From Ascaphus truei (taxonomy: Eukaryota; Chordata; Amphibia; Anura; Ascaphidae): a stretch of DNA of 64,000 nt. A program made the translations under genes and the position numbers. Location of the stretch: NCBI GenBank assembly GCA_036426205.1, contig CM071573.1, positions 72,948,580 through 73,012,579 on the forward strand, written 5' to 3'. How positions within the stretch are numbered: position 1 is the first letter of the stretch; each line of letters starts with the position of its first letter. Below the pieces are notes generated by a model that saw nothing but the letters and a program-made list of their open reading frames with translations, made no database searches and was not told the origin of the DNA. Below are positions 21,032 through 30,265 of this stretch, in pieces.

Positions 21032-21236
21032 CAAGGGTGGCCAACTCTAGTTCTTAATGGCCACCAACAGATCAAGTTTTAAGGCTATCCCTGCTTCAGT
21101 ACAGTTGACTCAATCAGAGGCTCAGTCATTGACTGAACCACTGATTGAGTCACCTGTGCTGAAGCAGGGACATCCTTAAAACCTTCCCTATTGATGGCCC
21201 TTGAGGACTGGAGTTGGCCACTCCTAACCTAGACCT
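21032..21236 (+). mobile_element. hAT-like palindromic MITE (205 bp)
   Basis: Opens CAAGGGTGGCCAACTCTAG and closes GGAGTTGGCCACTCCTA, with the central palindrome GATTGAGTCACCTGTGCTG. Flanking octamers AGCTAGAC (21024-21031) and ACCTAGAC (21237-21244) match at 7 of 8 positions. Confidence 0.85.
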
Positions 21237-21468
21237 TCCCTGCCTACTTCACCAGCTTCCCATTCGCTAATCACCTTTCTGCCCCTTGGATGGAAGTCGA
21301 TCAGGGATCGTCACCAGTTACATGTCGCCCTATCGCTAATTACCTCTGGGTCTTTCAGTAAAGCAAATAATGCTGTCATTCGTGAACGTGTCCACTACAG
21401 TACACTATATTCTTTTTAAATTACAAATGTCTTCTAAAATGCAAGTAAATAGTCTGTAAACATCAATG

Positions 21469-21469
<1 letters not shown>

Positions 21470-21503
<34 letters not shown>

Positions 21504-21530
21504 ATATATATATATATATATATACTGGTA
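21470..21530. repeat. Compound microsatellite (TATC)n (TA)n
   Basis: About eight TATC units followed by about ten TA units. Typical length-variable tract. Confidence 0.95.
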
Positions 21531-21570
21531 TTAGTACCAATGTGTTATTTTGCTTGTGGCAGCATGCTAT

Positions 21571-21995
21571 GGGGTTTATGCAGAGTGGTACGGAGCAAAA
21601 AGGCTTAAATTCGCCGCAGGTTTGGCATTTAATTGTGTCCTATGCAGGGTACTCCGGTAGCGAGGTGTGCAGGAAATTACTAATTAGGCGAGTTTCACTT
21701 GGCATGAAACTCGCCATTCTGAGGCGCGCGGTATCTGGCCACAATACAGCCAACTTTTGTTGGCGGGCAAAATTTCCCCTGAACGCGCCATTTAGTAGCT
21801 CCGATTGGCGCGTTCATGCGCATCGGAGCTACTGGAATCGTGCGTGTTTCCGCATTGGCGAAATCACGCTTCTCGCCACACGTCTGGCAAATTTGAATTG
21901 GCCCGCCAAGTTCTCGCCAGTAACTGCCTACATGAGAAAAATTTTGCCTCTAACCTGGCGAAATTTAACTTTACGTTCCTCTCTGCATAAGCCCC
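21571..21995. mobile_element. Harbinger-type MITE (425 bp)
   Basis: Inward termini GGGGTTTATGCAGAG (left) and GGGGCTTATGCAGAGAG (right), flanked on both sides by TAT (21568-21570, 21996-21998), a 3-bp duplication as in PIF/Harbinger. The inner palindrome CCAACTTTTGTTGGCGGG and words such as CGCCATTTAGTAGC recur in the 56.3-kb MITE and next to the Harbinger terminus at 35.5 kb, tying it to the same family. The open frame spanning it is not a gene. Confidence 0.85.
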
Positions 21996-22257
21996 TATGT
22001 TTTATTAGTGGCTATACTCTATATCCATACCTTCTACACTGTAGATGTTACAAAATACATTATTTTAGCACCTTATATACAGTAATTGCTGTTGGAGCAT
22101 TGACACGTCACTATTAATAGTGAAAATATAAAGGTGATCCCAAAGAATAAACACAACAATTAGCACATTTTTATTTGATGTATGAAAATATATTTGAAAA
22201 TCAATCAAAAATAACATAACATATACTGCAGAAAATTTGATATGATTGAGGAAACAA

Positions 22258-22515
22258 TTAGTTCCATGCCCTTTTAGGAGGGTTGGGGTCACCCAGTGGA
22301 ATTGAATAATGCCTCCTTTTTCTGAGTGCACGTGTTTGTGCTGTGGATGGATGTGGAGAGGCCAGAGGGGTTGCTGCTGTGCTACTTGCTGCACTATTAG
22401 CTGGTGTACATTCTATGGAACCTGCTGTTGCCAGTGGTGTGGTGAGGGGTGAAGATTGAGGCCTCCAAATGGACCTTGCTTGTTTGATTCGGCCACCTGC
22501 TAATTTGCGAAATTT
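22258..22515 (-). CDS. Orphan 3'-terminal exon of an unrecognised protein
   Basis: On the minus strand an acceptor-like ACACAG ends at 22516, and 85 codons follow in one frame to a TAA at 22258-22260. The product begins KFRKLAGGRIKQARSIWRPQ, continues with a serine/threonine/proline/alanine-rich stretch, and ends with a basic patch LRKRRHYSIP and PKRAWN. There is no start codon, so it would be a last exon. I do not recognise the family. The basic start and the RKRR patch would suit a nuclear, perhaps transposon-encoded, protein. The flanking 21571 MITE and the possible composite Harbinger boundaries leave open that it belongs to an accessory transposon gene. A chance open frame remains possible, though the codon pattern looks coding-like. 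Confidence 0.4.
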   Translation of the reverse strand, partial: KFRKLAGGRIKQARSIWRPQSSPLTTPLATAGSIECTPANSAASSTAATPLASPHPSTAQTRALRKRRHYSIPLGDPNPPKRAWN

Positions 22516-22559
22516 CTGTGTATATCAAAATATTGAATATTTTGGGCTATTTTTCTTAA

Positions 22560-22975
22560 CGGTTTCAGACATTTGGTTGTGGCTGTTTTACTGTGACCAA
22601 ATCACTGCCAACGTTTATCCACCACTCACCCTGCCACCGGCACATCTCTACGCTGGCCGCCGCTTTGCCGCCAAGGTAAGCCCCTAATCTTACCCCTTTC
22701 CTTACAAACCCCTTACCCTAAAATCCCGAACCCTAAGCCCCTTACCGTAAAATTCTAACCCATTACCCTAAAACCCTTATTCTTGACTGCCAACCCTAAC
22801 CACAGAAACCCTCAAATTAACTTTATTGTTAGTGAAACGGCCGGCGGCTGAGTGTCCAGACGCAGATTGGCTACGGGAAAAGGGTCTATCAGCAGCCAAA
22901 CGCTGGTGCTAACATGTACCGTAGCAGCAAAACAGCGACCACCAAATGTCCAATTCTTCAGTTTTTTTAACACCA
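22560..22975. mobile_element. Probable MITE with CCCTAA-like filling
   Basis: A GC-rich left part (CTGGCCGCCGCTTTGCCG) is followed at 22690-22800 by irregular CCCTAA/CCTTACC words, then CGGCCGGCGGCTGAGTG. The inverted GCCGCC/GGCGGC words suggest an inverted-repeat element. The CCCTAA words are too irregular to be an interstitial telomere array. Confidence 0.35.
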
Positions 22976-24300
22976 GTGATGGCTAATTGTTACGGCAATA
23001 ATACATTTCTCTCCATTTTCATTTGTAACCCTTTTTTCTGATTACATTTTACTCTTTTTTCAAAGATAATTCCTGCTTCTTCAGGTAATTTCTTTTTTTG
23101 CTGTTTTTTTCGCAGGTAGAATCTGCTCAAGACTAGTTACTCCAATTGACGTAGTTTTAAATGAGTATGTTAATCACTTTAATCCTCACCGTTTGTGAGG
23201 AGATGTACCTTCAGTAGCTACATTTTTGTCAAAAATATATACACAACAGAACACAGGTAGCAACATAGTAACGGTGCACTCTAGAAAGTGTAAACATACT
23301 CAAGAATGTCGTGTTAAGATAATCAAGTTAAAAATATATTTAATTGGGTTCAATGTATAAAATATGGAAATCAATTTATGAATGTTTTAAATCCACTATT
23401 AATATTATCCCCACACACACACCAAGACAAAAACATTTAACAAACATTCTATTTGTACATATGTTTTGATTGATTTAAAACATTCCCTAGTTGATTTACT
23501 TATTTTAGCATATAACCCAATAAAAAGATATTTTTTAACTTGATTATTTTGACACTACATTCTTTCATTAAAGTGCATCTTTAGGTACCTGTATTCTGCT
23601 ATGTCACTATTGATGTACACCTACTTATTGTTACAGTATTAATGTGCATATTTGTTTTTACGGAACATAATAATAACCCAATTTTAATGCATCTTGATGT
23701 ATTCAGGCCTTAGAGTCAATTAAAAAATAAACCGAGTTAAGTCTTGGGGTAAAATGCACTTTAGAATCAGTAACATTCATTGTATTTGCATGGTTTCGGA
23801 TTGGCATAAAGAAATGTTATCTGAGCTAACATGATAAGGTTCCCAACAGAAATAAGACAATGTAGGAGCAAATTAGCATTTACATAAACCTGCAAACTTG
23901 TCTGGAATCTAACCAAAGCATTACCTTCATTGTCCTCCTCTGTTTCAACAATATCATTTTGTGTTATCCCTGATTCCCAAAGCAAAGTGACTCCAATGTT
24001 CTCTATTTGGAGCCAAGGCAGATGTATCCAAATGCTGCATTGTAAAACACAGTGTTTCAAAGAGGATTTCACTTCATCGCCCAAGGATTTGGAAGAGATG
24101 ATGTTCTAGCAAACATGTGTTTATTCCAAATAATGAAAGGGATAAGACTAACCAGTGTAGAATTGGATCAGTCCCAGTTACATCACGTTAAACAGCAGCA
24201 ATTTGACAAGTTAAAGGATGCATTTGTGTCGAAAGAAAATAACAAAACAAATTATGTTTAATGGATTAGGTTATACCATTTGTCATAAATTTATATTCCT
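22976..24300. other. Unassigned AT-rich stretch
   Basis: Mostly unique sequence. Two modest frames near 23767-24084 (minus) and 24052-24261 (plus) overlap head to head and match nothing I know; I do not call them. Confidence 0.35.
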
Positions 24301-24314
24301 GCTTGTGGTGTATG

Positions 24315-24324
24315 TGTATGTATT

Positions 24325-24363
<39 letters not shown>

Positions 24364-24441
24364 AATATATTATATATATATATATGAGAAAAACAAATAA
24401 AGTACGCCAACATATATATATATATATATATATTGCGTGTG

Positions 24442-24496
<55 letters not shown>

Positions 24497-24725
24497 CTAT
24501 TTTTTACTTCTCGTCTCTCTCTCTCTCCTCCTTCCATCTCTCTTCTCTCTCTCCTCTCTCTCTCTCTCTCCTCTGTCTCTCTCTCGCCCTCTCAAGTCTG
24601 TCTCTCCTCTCGCTTTTTTCTCTCTCTCGCTCTCTCTCTCTCTCTCCCTCTCTCTCTCTCTCTCCCGTCCCGTCTGTCTCTCCCTCTCTCTCTCTCTCCC
24701 CTCTCCCCTCCTCCGTGCGCCCCTT
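24315..24725. repeat. (TA)n and (CT)n low-complexity tracts
   Basis: (TA)n from about 24325 to 24495, broken by short unique pieces, then pyrimidine-rich (CT)n/(CTCTCC)n to about 24720. Strand-asymmetric CT tracts can form triplex DNA. All open frames (YIYIYI, SLSLSL, RERERE) are artefacts. Confidence 0.95.
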
Positions 24726-24754
24726 CCCCTCTTTAACACGACGAGCACCCATCA

Positions 24755-25200
24755 ATAGGAGTTTCGAAACGCGTTGGAGGTTTTTTGGCCTCTCTGGGAC
24801 ACCGTAGCAGTGCTATCCAGGCGGTGACGTCAGCAGTGGAGCCGGTCGACCGGACTCTGACAGCAAGGAGACTACAAGTATTGAAGGCGATTCTCCCGTA
24901 TCAACTGGCTATTCCACCCCACGGCGAGCGGTGTTACCTGATGCAAAGGCCTTTAAACCATTACACATGTCCTATTCACGTCCGGTGAGTAGGATTTAAA
25001 TTTTACCACGGCGGAGCAGTTCATCTTCCTAGTGCTAAAGCGCATGGAAGTTTCACATGTATTTCAAGTCTGACATCATTGTCTGATTAATTGTTTTATA
25101 CTAATTGTTTTATACTAATTGTTTTATAGAATAAATTGCTCTTTATATTATCATACTATGTCCCTGGGTAATACACTATTGTAGTGTTTTTTGCATTTTG
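24755..25200 (+). mobile_element. Foldback-family element fragment starting at GAAACGCGTTGG
   Basis: Begins GTTTCGAAACGCGTTGG, the 3' half of the hammerhead-like motif, without its 5' half. At 24985-25001 it has GTAGGATTTAAATTT-like sequence, as in both arms of the 15.8-17.2 kb inverted repeat. Near 25085-25130 a 16-bp unit TAATTGTTTTATAC is repeated three times. A 5' truncation at the motif is the same breakpoint as in arm 2 of the 15.8-kb element. Confidence 0.5.
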
Positions 25201-25617
25201 TCTTCTTTTCCTGAGGTTAATAGTACAAGACAAGAACTTTTGCACAAGATCATACTTCCATTCATACCTCAGCGCCACCGGAGGTTCCTTTCCACAGACT
25301 TCTCATCTGGTTGGAAGATACCAGATTAAACTTTTGGGCAGCTCAAGGACTACCTTCATTGAACTTTGTATCAAAGGTTTTATATCTTTGTTTATCACTT
25401 TATTTTGTTTGCACGAGCGCGTTTCGCACTTACTATTTCACCACAAACAATAAAATATTAGCAATTGCTGCCTAGGTGTTAAACTACACACAATAGCAAA
25501 TACAGCTAAACCCCGTTATAACGCGCCTCGTTATACCGCGATTCGTTTATAACGCGGTTTTCCCGTGGCTCCCGTTTTTAAAAAAAAAAAAAAAAAAATT
25601 TAATTTTTTTTTTTTTT

Positions 25618-26340
25618 TTGCACACTGCACACACTGCACACACTCACTGCACACACACTGCTCATTGCTCACACTGCCACACTGCACACACACTGCACAC
25701 TGCACACACACTGCTCATTGCTCACACTGCACACACTGACACACTGCACACACACTGCTCATTGCTCACACTGCACACTGCACACACTCACTGCACACAC
25801 ACTGCTCATTGCTCACACTGCCACACTGCACACACACTGCACACTGCACACACACTGCTCATTGCTCACACTGCACACACTGACACACTGCACACACACT
25901 GCACACACACTGCACACTGCACACACACTGCTCATTGCTCACACTGCACACACTGACACACTGCACACACACTGCACACTGCACACACAATGCTCATTGC
26001 TCACACTGCACACACTGACACTGCACACACACTGCACACACTCACAGACACTCACACACACTCACACACACTCACACACACTCACACACACTTACACACA
26101 CACTCAGACACTTACACACACTTACACACACTTAGACACTCACAGACACTCACAGACACTCACACACACTTACACACACTTACACACACTTACACACACT
26201 CACAGACACTTACACACACTTACACACACACTCAGACACTTACACACACTCACAGACACTTACACACACTCACACCCACATACACACACTTTCTCTCCCA
26301 TATATACATACACACACACACTCTCTCACTCTACACAGAC
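25618..26340 (+). repeat. Two adjacent CACACTG / CACACTYA satellite arrays
   Basis: The first array has higher-order units in which GCTCATTGCTCACACTG recurs about eight times between CACACTGCA runs. The second is an 8-10 bp CACACTCA/CACACTTA array. Frames here (HTHTLHT) are compositional artefacts. Confidence 0.95.
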
Positions 26341-26514
26341 GGGGGGTGGGGTCGGAGCAGAGGAAAGGCCGCTACCAGCACCACCACCCGCTCCCCCCCT
26401 CCTCCCGCGCAGGCAGCGGGAGCGCCAGGGACAGCGGTGGGGAGAAGAAACCCCCCGCTACCACCTCCATGCAGGCAGCGGGAGCACCGGGCACGTGGAG
26501 GGATCAGAGGTAAG

Positions 26515-26700
26515 CGGGGACCGGAGGGACATCCCCGCTCCCATCTCCTTCCCCGCGGGCTGTCCTGCGGTGACAGGGGGAAGCGGGAAGCGGAGGGACA
26601 TGCCCGCTCCCATCTCCTGCCCCGCGGGCTGTCCCGCGGTGACAGGGGGAAGCGGGGAGCGGAGGGACATGCCCGCTCCCATCTCCTGTCCCGCGGGATG
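26515..26700 (+). repeat. 69-bp tandem repeat, about 2.7 copies
   Basis: Unit starts GCGGAGGGACATGCCCGC and ends GACAGGGGGAAGCGGG; the last copy is cut after CCCGCGGGATG. Units differ at only a few positions. GC-rich with CCCGCGGG palindromes. Confidence 0.9.
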
Positions 26701-27219
26701 AATCTGCATTAAAGCGGCGGCCATTTTTTTTTCGCGACCCCGTTAGTAACGCGGTGGTCTCGGGGTGGACCCCGAGACCCGCGTTATAACGGGGTTTAGC
26801 TGTATATAGGGAGAAGGGGAAAACACAGGCGCAAACTGTTAACTAAACAATAAAATATGAGCATGGATAGACTGGGGATATATTAAAGTCCTTGATTTCT
26901 CTGAAACAAAATAGAAAAGAGACAAAATATGGTGAAGTACGTTTTGTAATAGTCAATGCGCAAAGGTAGATCGCTACTTACAAAGTAGCAGAAGTATACA
27001 AGCATATAGGATATAAAATCCTCTCCGTCCTGCTGCCTGGAGTGATGGTCTGCTTCCTCTCCACGTGGAACGCCAAGATTCTCTGTGGTAGGTTTCCTCC
27101 GCCTGCAGATGCCCTCCTGAGCTATATATATATATATTTATCTATTAGCCTATTAGCCTAGGAATTAGCCTATCGATCGACATAAGACAATAGAAGTACA
27201 TGGAAGTATTAGTCTACAG

Positions 27220-27396
27220 CAGGAATGGGCAACTCCAGTGCTCAAGAGCCACCAACAGGTCAGTTTTTAAGGATATCCCAGCTTCAGCACAGGTGGCTCA
27301 TTTAGTGGCTCAGTCGAAGACTGCGCCCTCTGTGCAGGGATGTCCTGAAAACTTTACCTGTTGGGGGGTCTTGAGGACTGGAGTTGCCCACTCCTG
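27220..27396 (+). mobile_element. hAT-like palindromic MITE
   Basis: Opens CAGGAATGGGCAACTCCAG and closes GGAGTTGCCCACTCCTG, with AACAGGTCAGTTTTTAAGG and part of the palindrome. The flanking octamers do not match, so one flank has changed or the copy is internally rearranged. Confidence 0.8.
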
Positions 27397-27689
27397 GAAT
27401 ATATGGACTAATTGACATGCAAATCACAATGGGGGAATTAAATAGACCCCATGAATACAAATAAAACATCTACATATACTCTAGGAATCTGATTATGTGG
27501 AAAATAGAAAAGGAAAGGATTAATAAAGGGGAAAAAATGGGGGTTGGGTAGTGTCTTTACATGATGTATGATAAAATGTTATGGATACAGAGGCAATTTT
27601 TTTTTATTATATATATGTGTACATACAGGTGGTAATAGGGTGCAGACCGTCCACGTGTCAGCAAGGCAGCACATCTGCTATAAGTAAAC

Positions 27690-27835
27690 AGGACAGACAC
27701 TCCAAGATCTAAAGGTGAATTTTATTCCTCAACGCTTCAGCTCCCAATGGAGCCTTTATTATCAAGAGCCTTAACGTTGAGGAATAAAATTCACCTTTGG
27801 ATTTGGAGTGCCTATCCTGTTTTCTTATGTGTGTG
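27690..27835. mobile_element. Short foldback element with diverged hammerhead-like motif
   Basis: ACAGGACAGACACTCCAAG..AAAGGTGAATTTTATTCC is followed by its inverse (GGAATAAAATTCACC, then TTTGGAGTGCCTATCCTGT), arms of about 50 bp. On the minus strand, 27733-27765, the loop reads TTGATAA, stem GGCTCC/GGAGCT, then GAAGCGTTGAGG: the hammerhead-like layout with one change in GAAA. Confidence 0.6.
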
Positions 27836-28020
27836 TGTGTATACATTTATATATATATAAATATTTATGAGAACAGTTGATATCCAGCACTCCTGTAGTA
27901 ATCAAGCAATAAACTGGTGCTTGTACCATAACAAATTATACGTTTCCAACTGTGGAGGTGGCAAAGAGGCGTCAGCACTCAATTGGTATCCAAAAGCAAT
28001 AATTGTATTGAGAATATAGC

Positions 28021-28070
28021 ACATAGAACCAACGTTTCGATCCGCACAGGGGGATCTTCCTCAGGGGGAG
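28021..28070 (-). ncRNA. Hammerhead-like structured motif 5
   Basis: Minus strand: CTGAGGAA (28057-28064), stem GATCC/GGATC around CCCCTGTGC (28039-28056), GAAAC (28034-28038), self-complementary ACGT, then T, then GG that can pair with CC just before the core. All core positions are present. Confidence 0.5.
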
Positions 28071-28794
28071 TGCAGCGAATAAGGGACAGCAAGTGACTTA
28101 TATGCCCACCAACCAAGTGCCAAAAAACACACACCCACTAATTAAACACAAACAAACCGCGTTAAAAGGCAGGTGGATAACATTATCAGCTCAAAGTAGC
28201 AGCAGCCGTGACAAAGTCCTGCTATTGGTCCATGTCCACTCACATGACTGAGTGCCGGTACAGCGTTGTGACCTTAACCCCTATAGTAACCGCATAGCGC
28301 ATGCACATGTACACCGCATCAAAGTCCCGCAGCAGAGATTGTTCTGCCGTAGCAACAGGGCATCCTCAGTAATCATGGGAACCCTCTCGAGCATGCGCAC
28401 AGGTGTCCTCATACCCGAAAAACCACAATGGAGCAGTACATCAGTATAATTGGTAAAAGGATGAGATCAGTTTCTCCAGTTTATTCGTGTCTCCTCCTGA
28501 AGGTGTTCGAGATCAGCACCCCTCAGTCGCTCGAGGAGGACTTTCTCTAAGTACTGTCGCGGCCGAGTTTATTCTAACATTTGCCTGGTCTCGGCCGCGA
28601 CAGATACCGGGCGCGCGCCGAGGTGTCCCGTGCGTGCGCCGGAGCCTTGGAGGATCGGTCCTCCGATCGAGTCACCCCCCCTCCCCTCTCCGGGTCCACC
28701 GGGTCCCCCGGAGCCCCCCACCGCCATCCCCCCCATCTCGGGACACCAGGGCTCCCTTCGGGGAGCCCTGGTTGTTATTTATTTGATTACCACA

Positions 28795-28880
28795 TGTATT
28801 ACTACTGTGAAGCGCTATGTACACTAATGGCGCTATATAAATAAAGACATACAATACAATACAATACAATACAATAACCT
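28795..28880 (+). mobile_element. Retroposon 3' tail, copy 2, with (CAATA)n
   Basis: GTGAAGCGCTATGTACACT, GGCGCTATATAAATAAAG and then six CAATA units. It matches the 3' end of the copies at 18600 and (minus) 39477. Confidence 0.7.
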
Positions 28881-28976
28881 TGGAACAAATCGCGAAGATA
28901 ACATGTAACTATTCACACATTCAGCAGACATCCGTATGCGTTCAACTTAGACACTGTACACTTGAAGAGAGAAGAA

Positions 28977-29614
28977 ATGGCAGAAGCTTCCACATTGCAC
29001 AGCCATCCACGTAAATCATACAAATTTTTGATTTATGAAGCAATCGAGTCAACGCCAGAGAAAAGGGCAACCGTGGGGGAAATCTATGACTTGATCCAAA
29101 ATAAATATCCATACTACCAAGAACCTGACAAACAACGAAATTTTAAACTTCTGTACGATTCACTTTATCCGCAAATGAATGTTTTGAGCGTGTCCATGAT
29201 CGGCAAGATCAACGATATGGATGCTGGCATGTTGCGCCATCATTTAAACTTACCATGGAACATGGAACATATCTTCTGTTAAATAGCATATTTTTTCCCA
29301 ATACCAGTTACATTGAAGCCGCACAGACTGTCGCGTCTGCTGATATACCGGCACCCTCCATTCATCAAGACCAGATGCAAGATGGACATAACTACTATGA
29401 TACGTATCAAAACTTATATGGCCAATACCAATGTGGATGTGAAAACAACAAACAACTGTACGTACCTCCGGACGTCTTGTTTGTAGAAGCCACTGCAGAT
29501 CCATATGACGGCCTCATGGAGATGTGTGTGATTCAGGATTCAACGGTTGCCTCAACCATGGATGATACTGTTGTGCCTTCCTGCAGCGAGCAGTTGCAGC
29601 CAAATCAGTTTTGA
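28977..29614 (+). pseudogene. Forkhead (winged-helix)-like gene with one frameshift
   Basis: From ATG 28977 the frame reads KSYKFLIYEAIES, PEKRATVGEIYDLIQNKYPYY, then KLLYDSLYPQMNVLSV. The order and spacing match a forkhead domain: the PYSY-IALI helix 1, the T-L-x-x-IY-x-FI helix 2 followed by a P-Y-Y/F, and the helix 3 ending in a hydrophobic V. The DNA-reading RHNLS of helix 3 is replaced by YDSLY, so normal base contact is unlikely. Near 29215-29222 the frame changes; after it GCWHVAPSF resembles the wing (G-x-YW-x-LDP). The second frame then stays open to a TGA at 29612-29614 with an acidic, Q/Y-rich tail. Total about 210 codons. I do not know of a close relative; a recent transposon- or retro-captured forkhead copy is one reading, a chance resemblance is less likely. 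Confidence 0.5.
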
Positions 29615-30265
29615 CTTCTATAAGAATGGTAAATACAAATTTCGTTATGCCTTTACTCAAATTATATATGTGTATATTAATAATATGCAGCATTTGTTAG
29701 CCAAATGAGTGGATACAGCTTAACATTGCAGACAGCCTTACATGTAGCGTGCACAAAGACATTATTTCCTATAACAATATACTACATGACGAACCATTAC
29801 TACACATTGGTGACAGAGTCCTAAGTCATAGATTATTATCACTTTTAAAGTATCATTTCAACATGTTACTGCACCGACACACTTTATTCGAGCAAATACC
29901 CAGTATGTACCTGGCAGATACCTGGAATGCGCCGCTCCTCACCTCTGACAAGCCCCGTTGCGTTTGCCTTCCCAGCCTGGGTTCATGCCTGGCTGACGGG
30001 CGGCTGATCTGATAAATGATAATGATTAGGATTTAATAGGCTGCAATGCTTCGCATGTCTACCAGATGGCATAAATTCATGAATTGTAATGCAGTATATA
30101 TATATATACTGTGCAGTATTGCAGCCAGCGGGAATAAAATGCTTCAATCCCTGCCTGGAAAATAACCCAATGCACTCGGGTAGAAAACAGTCACAAACCT
30201 CAATATACCCGGGTATACCCGAATTCGTGGGACTAGCCGAGCTCGAATAAAGTGTGTCGCCAGTG

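Larger units (their letters stand above)
25503..26802. mobile_element. TA-flanked element filled with satellite (1300 bp)
   Basis: Termini CAGCTAAACCCCGTTATAA and, inward from the right, CAGCTAAACCCCGTTATAA then CGCGG are inverted and perfect over about 23 bp, flanked by TA (25501-25502, 26803-26804). This is a Tc1/mariner or pogo-type non-autonomous element. Inside are an A/T homopolymer hairpin (25579-25618), a CACACTGC-based satellite (25618-26040), a CACACTCA/CACACTTA satellite (26040-26320), and a 69-bp tandem repeat (26515-26700). No transposase. The two arms of the TIR being identical argues for recent mobility. Confidence 0.85.
28554..30265 (+). mobile_element. TA-flanked element A carrying a forkhead-like gene (1712 bp)
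   Basis: Left end CTGTCGCGGCCGAGTTTATTC and right end, read inward, CACTGGCGACACACTTTATTC are related inverted termini flanked by TA (28552-28553 and 30266-30267). Its first 150 bp differ from the MITE at 33116 by about four C/T changes. Inside, in order: a CpG-rich GCGGCCGAG/CTCGGCCGC hairpin, a retroposon tail with a (CAATA)n run (28795-28880), and a damaged forkhead-like gene. The terminus type suggests a Tc1/mariner-like transposase, none of which is encoded here, so the gene would be cargo. Alternatively the two ends belong to different copies that happen to face each other. Confidence 0.6.

Noticed and set aside
22690..22800. CCCTAA words suggesting an interstitial telomere
   Set aside because: Spacing and units are irregular, with no run of consecutive TTAGGG/CCCTAA hexamers.
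23767..24084. 105-codon minus-strand frame
   Set aside because: Peptide resembles nothing I know and lacks supporting context; left as unassigned rather than named.
25618..26340. Regular spaced repeats as a possible CRISPR array
   Set aside because: Eukaryotic satellite inside a TA-flanked transposon; no constant-length unique spacers.
25718..26701. 327-codon open frame rich in H, T and L
   Set aside because: Translation of CACACTG satellite and a 69-bp tandem repeat inside a TIR-bounded element; not a protein gene.
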